Shown here one piece after another: positions 1 through 12,478 of a DNA stretch of 64,000 nucleotides (position 1 is the stretch's first letter; each line of letters opens with the position of its first letter). A model generated the notes under the pieces. The model saw only the letters and a list, made by a program, of their open reading frames with translations, did not search any database and was not told the DNA's origin. Source of the stretch: Metridium senile (taxonomy: Eukaryota > Cnidaria > Anthozoa > Actiniaria > Metridiidae); NCBI GenBank assembly GCA_949775045.1, contig OX459107.1, positions 13,955,179-14,019,178 of the forward strand. Direction: 5' to 3'. A program made the translations under genes and the position numbers.

Positions 1-290
1 TGCACGATGATGATGATGTTTGTGATAATATAAAGATGCATGATGATGATGTTTGTGATAATATAAAGATGCATGATGATGATGATGATGATGATGTTTG
101 TGATAATATAAAGATGCATGATGATGATGATGATGATGATGATGTTTGTGATAATATAAAGATGCATGATGATGATGATGATGATGATGTTTGTGATAAT
201 ATAAAGATGCATGATGATGATGATTGTAATGATGATGATGATGATGATGATGGAAATGATGAAACAAATGATGATGATGATAATTTATTG
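1..290. repeat. GAT-rich minisatellite
   Basis: Tandem repeat with a unit of about 43-52 bases: a variable run of GAT trinucleotides followed by a constant block (tttgtgataatataaagatgc). About five copies are seen before it decays into plain GAT repeat. It is open in several frames, but the predicted peptides are only repeated Asp or Met, so I do not call a gene. Confidence 0.9.
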
Positions 291-876
291 TTATGATGAT
301 TGTGATAATGATGATTGTTATAATGATAGTGATGATGATGACAGTGTTGAAAAAACACTTACTGAAGCCAGTCCTCTTTTATACCATGTTGAGATATCAT
401 CAAATTGTTTCAGTTTTTCTTCTTGTTGTCTTTGATGCTTTAGTGTAGGACTATATATGCAGACAAATCAACACAACAATTGATGTTATCACTAAACTGG
501 AAACATTAAAGTGCTTAATATATCACCTAAAATTTTAGGGTCTTTATGAAATCTAGATATTATTTAAAGATTCTTTGCGTTGAAAAAAAAAATGGAGTTT
601 TCATTTTCTGTTGACTTTTAATGAGCTTACAAATTTCATTATCTGAAGACCCTGTCTGAGTTTGTGACGTCATCATAGTAACACCATCTTAAGATAAGTA
701 AAACATAAAGGGGGAAATAAGCTTTTTGGAAAGGATTTATCAACTGTAATCATGGCAAAATCGATCTTATATAAACCTGACCTCACAGCAGGATTTCGAT
801 CCTAGGTTTTTGACAACTGTCCATGTTAAAAAACAGGTACAAAAATATTTTTCTGGAATTTTTTTATTGCTCATCC

Positions 877-1116
877 AGGGCTGCAAATAATTTTTTCTAT
901 AAGCTGGTCATTTGTCAGGCCAGAGGTAAGTTTGACCTGTTAAAAACCCAGTCTGGTCGGACAAAAATATTTAAAGTGAACATAATAAAAAAGAAATTCA
1001 TATTTTTTTAAGCGAAATTTGATCGGTCAAATGTCCGACCAGAAGCAGTCATTTACCAGTCAAATTCTGCTTTTTATCGGACATTTGTCTGATGACTGGC
1101 GCTTATTTGCAGCCCT
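877..1116. mobile_element. MITE, probable hAT type (copy 1)
   Basis: A 240-bp non-coding element with terminal inverted repeats AGGGCTGCAAATAA / TTATTTGCAGCCCT, flanked by near-identical 8-base direct repeats (gctcatcc / gctcatct). The 8-base target duplication and CAGGG-type ends are typical of hAT elements. A second copy lies at 48045-48295 inside a CNNM intron. No transposase is encoded, so it must have been moved by an enzyme from elsewhere. Confidence 0.8.
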
Positions 1117-1362
1117 GCTCATCTTAAATGTCATATATTTAAGAGTACTTTCATCTAAAAACTGTGTAGGTGATATAGGCACTTTAAATACAAACTTAGC
1201 AACAACGTGCCTGACTGCAACTTTACTAACCATTGATAATTAACAATTATTATGATTAATAATTAACGATTATCTGTCATTTTGTCAAAATAAAATGATT
1301 GAAATTTGTTTGTTTTTTCAAAATATTGCAAAGTTTGACCTACTAGTTGGTTTGATTACTAA

Positions 1363-1475
1363 AACAATTAGACCTCTCGCCCTCATGGTCCACAAGTCAA
1401 TAGCCCATTTGGCCTCCAGCCTCATGGGCTATTGACTCATAGACCATTCAGGCTGCAGGTCTAATTGTTAATTAG
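1363..1475. repeat. inverted repeat
   Basis: Imperfect hairpin: 'caattagacct...' on the left pairs with 'aggtctaattg' on the right, and an inner arm around 'caatagcccat' pairs with 'atgggctattg'. Probably a small MITE; it lies between SLU7 exon 2 and the left edge. Confidence 0.6.
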
Positions 1476-1561
1476 TATAAAATTTGCAAACCAATCAGGG
1501 TGTGCAATTATTATCTGCATATCTATACTAATATATTATGATAGTAGTTAAGAATACTTAC

Positions 1562-2255
1562 CCTGTAGTACCATAATACCATGGGGTGCTTGATATATAC
1601 TGTGGAATATGAGGATTAATGTCTCTGAAAGGTTGAAGAAAATCATAAAAAAGTGGTTAGAAAACAGAAGATGAGTATAACTGAAATAATATACAATACA
1701 ATATCTTTATTTAAGGAGGGAGACTCAATAACTAGTTTTCTTACTTTAATGTTACAGAGAAAGAAACATTTTGAGTTTTTCATGGAGTTGTCATATATCT
1801 AATACTATGAATTCACGCGTACGTACATGTTCTATAATATTTAATAACTTAATATTTCTAAACTATTCATTTGAAAAGTCTTTGGAAAGTTGGGGTTTAG
1901 CTTTTGTTTAGAAATGTTAGCTACAAATCTCGTTTGTATTCCTCAGATCCTCTAATCCTTCAAACTCTATTCCTTGTATTTATGTCAAGGATTGGAGAAA
2001 AGAGAGTACGAACAACGTGCATGAAACGAAAAACGTCATATCGACGCAGAAAATTATGTTGCTCTCGACAGAACAACAAAATGCCAACTTTCACTCAATT
2101 CTACAACTTTTACTCTATTCTTACTTTCCCTCTTCATCTTGGAGAGCTGGAGCAGTACCAGCTTTTCTTGCTTCTTCTAATTCTTTTTCCTTTCGCCAGT
2201 CTAATCGACTTTTCTTGTGAGGCTCTTCAGAACCTTTCACCTTGTCGTCCGCCAT
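1562..2255 (-). CDS. SLU7: SLU7 pre-mRNA splicing factor, first two coding exons (partial)
   Basis: Step-II splicing factor, nuclear; acts with the spliceosome in choosing the 3' splice site. Exon 1 is 2125-2255 and exon 2 is 1562-1624, with GT donors and AG acceptors. The ATG at 2255 opens [20 protein letters not shown], and exon 1 ends in an EEGK stretch. Joining at the phase-2 intron gives [19 protein letters not shown], which matches the conserved SLU7 N-terminal block ([20 protein letters not shown] in vertebrates, as I recall it). The zinc knuckle and the rest of the protein would lie left of position 1. I searched 1-1500 by eye for the next exon and did not find it. An upstream in-frame ATG at 2330 exists, but 2255 fits the family better. 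The gene is head-to-head with LMAN2. Confidence 0.88.
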
Positions 2256-2767
2256 CTTGATTTTTGTGTTTACCCAGAATTCATCGGAACATTTTGACTT
2301 GGGAGGGGAGGGAGAGTCTCTTTCGCACATTCATAATCTAAGTTGGAAATGTTTTTTAATAATTGTAAGATATTGGTTTCAAACTCTTATAAAATAAACT
2401 AAATTTTACTAAAAAAAAAAGATGTTGCCATATTCAGGAATCCATTAGATACACGATTGGTTATCAGCAGTAATTGGATTTGTGCCTTTTTGAAATAATT
2501 TGTGAAGCAATCTTCATGAACTTTGTGATCAAAATGAAGCTAAAAATATCATAAATACTTAACTTGAATCTTCTTTGGTTAATCAAGGATATTTTAAAAA
2601 TTCTTAAAAACAATTTTGTTGGAGTCAAAAAAGGTTATAAGTACCCTCCCCTCCCTAATATAACATTTTCCATCGCATAAGTATCCTCCCCTCCCTATTA
2701 TAATATTTCGCAACAGCAAATCGAGGCTATGATTTACTGCACGACTTCCGAGACAAAAACCACCAAA
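2256..2767. promoter_or_regulatory. shared SLU7/LMAN2 bidirectional promoter region
   Basis: The 512 bp between the divergent start codons of SLU7 and LMAN2. It contains a direct repeat of about 40 bp at 2640-2712: two copies of a pyrimidine box (cctcccctccct) each followed by an AT-rich stretch (aatataacattt / attataatattt). No coding potential was seen. Promoter function is inferred from the head-to-head arrangement. Confidence 0.55.
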
Positions 2768-4851
2768 ATGGCGCAACGAACATATAGTGAATTTTACCTC
2801 CTTTTCGCAGCTTTAATACTCTTGATGGCAGAAATACTAGCTCAACCAGAAGCTAAAGGAGTTTATCAAAAGCGAGAGCATTCTCTAGCGAAACCTTATC
2901 AAGGTAAGAAGTAAAAAATTCAACACTTTTTATCCATTTCCTGCGAACACAATTTGGAATTATTCCACGTTTCACTCTTTTTGTAATTATCTCTTTTATA
3001 TGCATTGTTCTTTATATATATTAGATAAAAAAAATCTACCTTGAATATCAGATGATAGTTTTTTGTTTTATTTATTTGAATAAATGCGCTGGTTTTTGTT
3101 GTGATTCGTGTGTGGGTCCAAACGCAATCAATTTTTCATGAACATTTGCATGAGTGCAAACTCCATCCACGAGTCAATTGTAATTCTCCTTTAATAATCA
3201 CTTAACAGTTGTTAAAATCATATCCATAAGTCCTCCATATATCAGTCTTTTTACTAATTTTACCACTGTAAAACAAATAATTTATTTTTGGACCTAAATA
3301 CTAATAAAGTCACTTCTAATTTTAGAAATACCAAATATCTCTATTCAGAGCAAAACGTTTTTAAATTTTTTCTAATTTTTTTCTCTATTAAGTCATAAAA
3401 AAATACAAATGTATATGGTAATGAAGAAAATGTAACTTTCAATTTAATTCAGTCTTACACAATTTAATATTAAATGATTATAATTTATTCTTGTATTCTT
3501 TACAAATGTTACACAGTTGTTTGAAATGTTAAACCATTTTTTTCTTGATTACAAAATGAATATATTATGTTGAATACATTTGCGAATATTTATGGCAATA
3601 AAATGCCTTAACATTATACATAAATGACTGTATAGTTACCCAGAAACAAAGTAGTTTTCAAGCAAACACTCTATCTCCATGTATCTAGTTGATTGTCTTG
3701 AGTGCTTTTTATTATTTGTATAGCTATACCACAGGCTCCCCACCATCCCAGTTTGTTATGGGTGGGCTTCCTGTGGTGGAACGGCTAAAAGCCGTTGGTA
3801 AATTCGTTCAAAGTTAGTCATATTTAACTTCGATATTCATGTTCTTTTTTTTCTTTTAGATTTTACTTTACTGTTCCAAAATAAAGTTTAATGTTTCTTG
3901 TTTACAAATTTGTGGTTTATTTTGCCCTGCGATGCATTTTAAAGCGATTTAAAGCGAGTTATTCGGCAGCGAACACACGCTCCTCAATGAAGGAAAAAAA
4001 CAAGGCAGGCAACTCTGGCGGCTACGGCCACCAATCACGCTCATATTATCTTCAAAATCTACCCGAAAAATTAATCCTATTCTCCCCAAACTCTGGCACA
4101 CACATTAACGATAATCACACAGACCTCAGCCAGAGTTTGAAATACAAAGCTCAAATAAAAAGCATCGAAAACCAGCTTCTAACATCGAAATTATGCTTTC
4201 GTACTGGGATCTGTCAAGTCTTGTGTCCCTTTGGAATCCCAAGAATGCAAAACGTCAATGAATACGCTACCCAACCCTACCCCCGCCAGCTAAATTTGTC
4301 ACTTCCTCCCGCTAGCCGGAACTGATTTTGTGACAAATTTAGCTGGTGGGGGTAGGGTTGGGTAGCGTATTCATTGACGTTTTTCAAATTCGTAAACAAG
4401 AAACATTAAACTTTATTTTGGAACAGTAAAGTAAAATCTAAAAAAAAAAGAACATGAATATCGAAGTTAAATATGACCAACTTTGAACAAATTTACCAAC
4501 GACTTTTAGCCGTTCCACCACAGGAAGCCCACCCATAACAAACTGGGATGGTGGGGAGCCTGTGGCTATACTCAATCAATATTGTCAACACGTTCTTTAC
4601 ATTATTTGAGTATTTCTATAATTGATTTAGTTGTTTAGTGTTTTATTATCTTCATCATCACAATCATCATTAATTTTATCAACTATTCCATTAACAAATT
4701 CATCTCAAATACATCATAATCATCATTACTCCTCATCATTACTATCATCATCATTATCATGATTCAAATAATTATCATTTTAATAGTCCTACTACCATGA
4801 ACTGCATCTACCATGATCTTCAATTCATCATCATCATCATCATCATCATCA

Positions 4852-4911
<60 letters not shown>

Positions 4912-7900
4912 TATCATCATGATTACAGATTATAATCACCATCATCATTATCACTACCATCATCTTCATTATCATTTCCATCATCAGTAACATCAACATC
5001 ATAGACTGTAATCACAGTCATTATCATCACAATCATCATCTCCATTATCATTATTATTACCATCATCATTATCATCATCACAATCATAATCACAGTCATC
5101 ATTATCATCACCATCATCTGCATCACCATCATCAAGGCTTGCCAACCTAATTGTCTGCCCTGTTCTATTATTGCGTAGGTGGCGGTATGACTATCCCTGA
5201 CTGGGATTTTTTTGGTGATACATTTATATCTGGCGACTATATTAGACTAACTTCTGACCATCAGAGTAAAAGTGGAGCAATTTGGAACACTGTTGTAAGT
5301 TGAATCAGTAGTAAAATAGAAACTAGAATGTCAGTAATATTACTCCTAACTTACAAATGTTTAAAGAAGATGGTACCTCAATATTTGAAAGAGCTGATTA
5401 AACTGTACACTCCCAAACGACAACTACGACCCTCATCCAAGAGCTACCTAGTGACTGTTCCATACAAGCTACAAACTTACGGCTACAGAGCTTTTAGTAC
5501 ATGTGCATCAAGACTATGGAACTCACTACCAAATAATCTGAGAAACTACACTGTCAAAGATATTCAAACTTTCAAATGCCAGCTCAAGACGCATTTATTT
5601 GAGAAAGCTTATTATTGACTGTCTTATTGACTTTTATTTATTCCTTTTATTTCAAGTTCTTTTTGGATGTAAAAAAACACCTATGGGCCAAATGGCATAG
5701 GCGCTATATAAATCATTAATAATAATAATAATAATAATGATGATAATAATATCAATTGATAATGATAAAACTAACTAACCAACCTATGGATGGATTGCAA
5801 CCATTGCCAGGAGAGCAAATTGAACAAAAGTACCAACAGTCACAGTGATGGTTTTTCTTTTGTCAAGACGACCTGAATGGCTAGCTGCCATTTATTTGTT
5901 CAATTCACTCTCCTGGTAATGGTTGTGCACAATCCCCCTACATTGGTAAATTATCAGACATTCACCCAACCAGTAGACCAAGCCGAGGCTGGAGTGTATA
6001 GACTCATCCACTCATTCAGCCATAGGTTTGAAACTATTTTTTTGTGATCATGGCTACCTGGGTAGTACGGGCCATCGGCTTGGGGGACTAGGTTTAGTAA
6101 TTTGCATCTTTCATCTTTATGTCTTTATTTGCACCGAATAATGGAGAAAGATGTACAAAAGATACATACGTGTGAAATAACTAAACCTAGTCCCCCAAGC
6201 CGATGGCCGCTACTACACAGGTAGCCCAAGATTGTAATATGCTCTAGATAGTGATCAGCCTTGAAAATTTAGGAAAGTTCTATTACACAATCACTTATTA
6301 ATTTATTCATTCAATGAATTAGTCATCTAGTATTATTATTTTAGTGATCAATATATCTTTTTTTGTTTCATACAGCCTTGTCACTTGCGTAACTGGGAAA
6401 TGGTGTTACACTTCTCTGTTCACGGACAGGGTACAACTATGTTTGGTGACGGCCTTGCCTTCTGGTATGCTAGAGAAAGTTCATCATCAGGTACAGAAAA
6501 ACTTCTGTCAATAAAAAAACAAAACAAGTAAACAACATGTTAAAAGAATTGCTTACAAAAAATTGTTTTATCTGATATCATATTAGCAACCAAAACAAGT
6601 GAACGAGCCATTAAAGTACAATATTTATTGTATAAACTAACAATCAAAATCTTTGATTCAATGTTTTGTAGTTAAAACTACAATAATAATTATTATGTTA
6701 GGATAATACTTAATCAATGTTGACATTAGAGCGGCTCTCATTAACCTGTGAAACAATCTTTAGTTTTTCACTCTCTAATATACCTTAATTCTATTGTGTT
6801 CTTTTGTTGTTATTTGACTATCAGACTTAAACTAGTAAATAAATTTATTTATACACATTGTTTGACACTAGGTTAGAACCATTCTCATTGACCCATAAAA
6901 CACAATTATAAAAAAAAAAATTGATACACTTATCACTCTTTAATGCACCTTAATTCCATAGTGTTCTTTTGTTGTTATTTGACTATCACACTTTAACTAA
7001 TACACTTTGTTTCACAGGTTAATGAGAACAGCTCTAACCCGTGAAGCACTCTTTAGAATTAGTGTATCACTCTTTAATGCACCTTAATTCCATAGTGTTC
7101 TTTTGTTGTTATTTGACTATTACACTTTAACTAATACACTTTGTTCCATGGGTTAATGAGAACAGTTCATACATAATTACAACCTTTTCCTTGTACACAT
7201 GTAGGTCCAGCATTTGGCAGTAAGAGTGACTTCTATGGTTTAGGAATTTTCTTTGATACTTACAGCAATCACAATGGCGAACATGCTGTAAGTACATTGA
7301 TATAATTATTTTTATGTTATTACACATAAATAAATAAAAAATGCATTCAGTATACAGATACATGGGCAAAATATCAAATATGTTATACATTATACTTGTT
7401 AATGTCAAATTTAATTAATACAATGAATGAAATTGAATAATCTGATGTTAGTCAACTTCCAAATCATAATGTGGTTTGTTTGTAATGGTCATTCCTTTCA
7501 ATTCTCTTTCAGCATGAGCATCCATATATTTCAGCCATGATTGGTAATGGTTCTAATATTTATGACCATGATAGAGATGGGACACACAATCAAGTAGCAG
7601 GATGTTCAGTAAGTTGTCACAATACATATCAAACAGCCCTTCTGAGGGTTACATCCACCCGGATGATCCTATTACAAATATTGTTACTTCGACAATTATT
7701 GTTACTTTGATAAACATTCATTCACCTGGGTTCAGACCATTCAATACAATATAATACATATACACTTTCAAAAAAGGTTGCCATATAGGCAAAAGAGAGT
7801 AGGCAATAGGAAATCTAGGTCACTCCAAGATCCAAGAATAGCTGGAATAACATGTTTCTGCTTCTTATTTTCACCAGTAACTTGTAGGCTAGTGTTGAGA

Positions 7901-10857
7901 TATTCCATGTTGATAATGATGATGATGATATTAATGGTGATAATTGTTATGATGATGTTGATGATAGTGATGATGTGATAATCATGGTGTTGATGATAGT
8001 GATGTTATTTGATATGGTCCATGTATCTTCACAGGCTCAGTTCCGTGGAAGGGATCATGATACTTTTGCCCTCATTCGTTACATGGGTTCTCAAGAACGT
8101 TTAACTGTAAGTCCAACTAGACGACACATCCATCAAGATTCATCCTTTCATTCATCCATCCATTCATTCATCCTTCCATCCATCCATTCATTCATTCATT
8201 CATCCATTCATTTATTCATCCGGATCCTTCCATCCATTTTTTCATCCATTGATTCATCCATTGATTCATCCATTGATTCATCCATCCATTGATTCATCCA
8301 TTGATTCATCCATCCATTGATTCATCCATCCATTGATTCATCCTTCCATCCTTCCATTTATTCCATTTATTCATCCATCCATTTATTCATTCACCCATCC
8401 ATTTATGCATCCATCCATCCATCCATCCATCCATCCATCCATCCATCCATCCATCCATCCATCCATCCATCCATCCATCCATCCATCCATTCATTTATTT
8501 ATATATTGATATTGATATTTGTGTTGTTAGATCCTGTTTGATATCGATGGTAAAGGTGAATATGTAGAGTGTTTTGATGTTGGTGGTGTCAAACTACCTA
8601 CAGGATTGTACTTCGGTGCTTCAGCTGCTACAGGAGAACTTGCTGGTAAGACAGTGATTTAAAACATTGCCTGATACTCCAGTTTCGTGTTATATAGCAC
8701 CGCTGTATTATTTGACAAATGGCGCAATCCCACAGGCTAAGCCTTGATTTGTTGTAAAAATATTCACAAATTACAAGCAAAGCAAAAAAGAATACTACAG
8801 CTAAACAATAGGTGGACGTACAGTGACGTATTTTGTTATGATTTTGCCAACCAACCATTGTTATTAGAACAAAGAAAATTAAAAAATCTATTGTGAAAAT
8901 GGTTGGCAAGTTAGCATCACAATATACCAACACTTGTAAACACTACGCTCACCTATACACAAAGTCCTAGCAAAGCACGGAGAAATACTATCGCTAAACA
9001 ATAGAAAAATACATGTAAAGGCCCGGGCAAACGGCTTCAACATTTGCTTCAACATTAGAACGATTTCACATACGCGTTTTTAACATGCAAATATGTTTTG
9101 TCGAGTATTTAACATGCAAATGAGTTGTCACCTTAGATCATGTTAGATGAGTTGTCACCTTAGATGAGTTGTCACTTTAAGTGCTAACCTTTTAAAACTA
9201 TTTTCTAATGTAATACATATACCGGCTCATGCATGCATGCGATATAAATACGTGCGAGAAGTATTAAATTTCTTTTAGCGGCTACGCAATTTCGCACTAA
9301 ACGATAGTTGAACTATTTTGACAATTTCTGCTCAATTTCTGCTTAATCGTACCCCAGTCATGAGCCGTGTTCAAAGCTACCCGCGTGCGCTTGCCTCGTC
9401 TATCGAGGTGACAACTCATTTGCATGTTAAATACTCGACAAATCATATTTGCATGTTAAAAACGCTTATGTGAAATCGTTCTATTGGTTCGATTTTGTTG
9501 AACGCTGTAAAATGGCTGTTGAACGATGTTGAACGTAGGAGGCAAAAGGTTTCTACAATGTTGACATGGGGTGGCAAACATTGACATTCAACAAAATCGA
9601 AAGGATGTTGAAGCAAATGTTGAAGCCGTTTGCCCGGCCCTTTAATTGACTCTGAATCAAGGCTACCTCTGTAGAACTGCGCCTTTTGTCAAATTGTACA
9701 GCGGTGCTAAATAATACCGCGAAGACACTACAGTAAAACCCCGGGTATAAGAACCTAGATTTTTCCAAGTCAGCCTGAACAGGTTCTTATATTAATGGTG
9801 CTTAACTTGAAATCAAGCTATCTAGGTTCTATAAGCATCACTCACTTCATCATTACAACACCTTTCTTCCTATTTTATTTACATACATGTCAATGCTTTT
9901 GCAAATGGCTCTCTTTTTACAAAATAAAGACAAGTAAAAATTTCTGCCTGACAGGTTCTTAAATTTTAGGTTCTTGTACGCGGGATTTTACTGTATAGCA
10001 AACTCACTGTGTTGTTTCCACAGACAACCATGATATAATTTCCATGAAACTCTACGAGGTTGATGAACCACAAGACAGCTCAGGGAAGGAGAAGAAAGAA
10101 GAAATACAAGACTTTACTAAGATAGAACCTTTTGCTGATGGAGCTGATAAATTCAGAGGTAATCATAAAATACATGTCTTTTCGTTTTCTTTACTCTGAA
10201 GATGACATCCGCTCAGGTTGTCGAAACGTCAGACATCAACACCATCAGTCTTTCTCAAGACTACACCACCCCGGACGATCATGCCTCATCTACATTAAAA
10301 TACATCATTCACTTTGTTAACGTCTCGATGTATTTAGCCAGACGCAAGTACCCTATTTATTGGGGAGCATCAGACTTGCTACTTCTACGTTAAATATTTG
10401 GGTACACAACTATGCTGACATCATTGTTATTATTATGATGCTTTCGTTATCATTGCAACATCATTGTCACTTTTAACTTACAGAATCATTATCGTCGTTT
10501 TCATCAACTTCATGATCAACATCATCATGATCAACATCTTCACTTCCAACGTAATCGCTATCATCATTTCCATTATCATCATCATCAATACCATCATCAT
10601 GATCACTTCTATCACTATCAGTATCATCATCAGGCATGTGCAAAATATTTCTCTGTTTCTATGTTAAATCTCCCAGTATGTGACACCATTGTTTGTCTTC
10701 AGATCATGTTGACGATGTTAAAGGAAGCTTCTCACCGCGTACTACCAAGATCTTCACGTGGTTCTTCTGGCTTGCTCTTGTGGTCGTTATTCTCTGTGGT
10801 GTAGCGTTTTATTATTATCAAAAACAACAAGAAGACAACAGAAAACGATTCTACTAA
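2768..10857 (+). CDS. LMAN2: LMAN2 / VIP36-like L-type lectin cargo receptor
   Basis: Mannose-binding cargo lectin of the early secretory pathway that binds high-mannose N-glycans in the ER/Golgi lumen. Nine exons: 2768-2903, 5179-5294, 6376-6490, 7205-7287, 7513-7608, 8035-8106, 8531-8645, 10024-10158, 10703-10857; all GT-AG and in phase, 340 aa. A signal peptide is at residues about 1-25. The lectin domain shows [67 protein letters not shown] and [20 protein letters not shown]. One C-terminal membrane helix ([20 protein letters not shown]) is followed by a short cytosolic tail ending NRKRFY, the family's ER-exit signal. The start at 2768 (CCAAAATGG context) is preferred over the upstream ATG at 2729. 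AATAAA lies at 10881-10886. Exons 8-9 are duplicated at 18681-19436. Confidence 0.95.
3725..4570. mobile_element. foldback element with long terminal inverted repeats
   Basis: An 846-bp palindromic element in LMAN2 intron 1. The outer arms are about 185 bp each (3725-3910 and 4386-4570), nearly perfect complements, and include the GGGCTTCCTGTG box. A second inner palindrome (4257-4378) folds around 'tagctg'. The open frame at 3891-4325 crosses both arms and shows no recognisable protein. Confidence 0.85.
4640..5140. repeat. (ATC)n tract
   Basis: Imperfect ATC/GAT trinucleotide repeat in LMAN2 intron 1, with an almost pure core at 4829-4920. Predicted poly-Asp and poly-Met frames are artefacts. 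Confidence 0.9.
5328..5740 (+). mobile_element. LINE 3' end: RT C-terminal fragment plus tail
   Basis: The open frame 5328-5618 reads like the C-terminus of a LINE ORF2: [20 protein letters not shown], then [10 protein letters not shown] and [15 protein letters not shown] before a stop. It is followed by a non-coding tail with 'ggcgctatataaat' and a (TAA)n run, as at many CR1/L2-like 3' ends. It is strongly 5'-truncated, lies just after LMAN2 exon 2 in sense orientation, and is not functional alone. The same tail motif recurs in the array at the right edge. Confidence 0.8.
6052..6226. mobile_element. MITE-like hairpin
   Basis: A 175-bp element in LMAN2 intron 2 with arms of about 45 bp: 'ggctacctgggtagtacggg...' pairs with '...ctactacacaggtagcc', and both arms carry the conserved 'ccatcggcttgggggactag' block. 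Confidence 0.75.
6721..7171. repeat. imperfect tandem repeat, about 110-130 bp
   Basis: Three to four diverged copies of a unit containing 'gtgttcttttgttgttattt' and 'ggttaatgagaacagctcta', in LMAN2 intron 3 up to exon 4. The unit is also present inverted in alpha-catenin intron 1 (about 43130-43240, 43375-43420), so it is an interspersed element that has expanded locally. Confidence 0.65.
7905..8015. repeat. GAT-rich tract
   Basis: Short imperfect GAT/TGA repeat directly upstream of LMAN2 exon 6. Non-coding. Confidence 0.7.
8125..8510. repeat. (CATC/TTCATCCA)n microsatellite
   Basis: Tetranucleotide-based repeat filling LMAN2 intron 6. Its left part mixes CCAT and TTCAT, followed by a nearly pure (CCAT)n run at about 8408-8490. 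The open frames are serine/histidine/isoleucine repeat artefacts. Confidence 0.9.
8690..9720. mobile_element. nested MITE stack in LMAN2 intron 7
   Basis: An outer element has inverted ends (left 'tagcaccgctgtattatttg', right 'acagcggtgctaa' with 'gcgccttttgtcaaa'). Inside are a copy of the 145-bp repeat family (8808-8960) and a second element (9016-9645) with ends TAAAGGCCCGGGCAAACGGC. That element itself contains a third (9057-9482) with ends AGAACGATTTCACATA and an ATT target duplication. In the paralogous segment at 17881 the innermost element is missing and the outer left end is cut off. Confidence 0.75.
9731..9993. mobile_element. TA-flanked MITE (CAGTAAAACCC ends)
   Basis: Inverted ends CAGTAAAACCCCGGGTATAA and 'acgcgggattttactg', flanked by TA on both sides, which fits a Tc1/mariner-type element. 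It sits just before LMAN2 exon 8 and is also present at 18388-18650 in copy B. Confidence 0.75.
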
Positions 10858-12478
10858 AGTAGCATATTAACAACTCGTGGAATAAATTGAACGAAGCGGT
10901 ATTGTAATTGAGAATTGAAAAATAGTCAACGAAAATCGAAACTACGAAACACGAATCAAAACAGAGAAGGGAAATGGAAAGAAACGAAGATAACCTTGAA
11001 GAATATAATCTGCAAACGAACGGAACTGGAAAAATGCACAATGGACAATAGTAACATGGATAAAAGAAAAAAATGGGAATCGAAAAGAAGAAAGGGAGTA
11101 AGAAGACTGAAAAATCTCTTTACTTCGCGTTCGTAAGGAAACATGATCATCGGCTTGAGGCCACGTGATTTAAGAATTTATTTATAAAAGTGTATGTGCT
11201 TGCCACATGATAGTAAATTCGCGAGGGACTGGGTTCGAATGTGAGCCCAGTCTCTCTCATTTAGAAAATGTAAAAATATGCGCAGAGCGCGATAACATTT
11301 GTACGCTTATAAGTTAGTTCTTTTCGTTTCTTTTTACTGAAGTACTTTGATCTTTTTTCCCTCAAGATAATTCAAAATAGCACTAGATATAGTCTGTAAC
11401 CCTGTGGGGGAGTGGTGTGGAGCTTGATGCACGATAATTAAGGCAGACAGACAGCACAATAGCCCGTGCTTTTACGCGAAAACTACGTAGAAACAAATTT
11501 ATTTTTTGGGATTGAATATCGTCTTTTCGCATTCTTTCTAGGTCAACACTCAATTCGGCGGTAGAGCTTTACAGTGCAGACACTCCAACCTGGACCACTT
11601 TTAATAGATAAATTGATAATCCGGCAACCAATCATATTGCAGCTTTCGGTTTTATAATGTTATGAGCGTGAGAACACTATAATTTGATTGGCTTATGCTG
11701 TTATCAGTTCAATCTCTGTCTGGTTTAAATGTTTTTTGATTGGACGGTTTTGTTTAAGTGGTCCCGGTTGGAGTGTCCGCACTGTAATTGGTTTCGTTTT
11801 CGCGTAGAAGTAGGGACCCGTTTTGCAGTCCAAGTCCCAAAGTGTTGTGTTTTCCGCGCTTGACGTCAAATTTATTCTTTTCAATTCCTTTCATATTATA
11901 CAAATTTCAAAAGAATAAATTTGACGTCAAGCGCGGAAAACACAACACTTCGGGACTTATTAAAAGGGTCTATAATAGTTTAGCTTTTAAGCACACGTTA
12001 AAATTAATCAGTAGTTCTTTAACCAATCACAGCGTGCGTTGTATGCAATAGTACGTCATAGTTTCACTTAGTAATTTTAATAAATGATATGTAAATGAGT
12101 GTGTGGATGTTGTATTTTAATTGAGATCACAAATAAGTCAATCGTTTTAAAGTTTTATTTTAGGAAAAAAACATGCTTGGTTTCAGATTGTGAAATCACG
12201 AAACCAGTGCGAAATCACATTATCTTTTAACACTGAACTACAGCGAAATCACGAATTGAAGTCATGAAAAATTATCACAGCGAAATCAATGTAGCGAAAT
12301 TTTTGAAATATTAGCCAAATATTTCACGAATCGTATTTTTAGTGAACTTCTACTTTAGTGCTTTATTGAAACCAATTAACGTTTACCATTTTATCCACAA
12401 TTGTGCGAGTTTTTATTAATTATTTAAAATAGAAATCTAGTTTTCCCGCTATTAGTGTCTAGTCTAGTTTACAAAAAG
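10858..12478. other. LMAN2 3' flank
   Basis: 3' UTR and downstream DNA of LMAN2, shared with 19437-21052. It contains AATAAA at 10881, a tRNA-like 'gggttcgaatgtgagccc' hairpin near 11229, and a strong hairpin at 11825-11957 whose arms contain 'cgcgcttgacgtcaaattta'. No gene was found; the short frames here are not conserved in form between the two copies. Confidence 0.6.

Noticed and set aside
2729..2767. Upstream ATG as LMAN2 start
   Set aside because: It would place a polar 13-residue stretch before the signal peptide; the ATG at 2768 has the better context and gives a normal signal sequence.
3891..4325. 144-residue frame in LMAN2 intron 1
   Set aside because: It lies in the foldback element, covering its palindromic arms; not a plausible gene.
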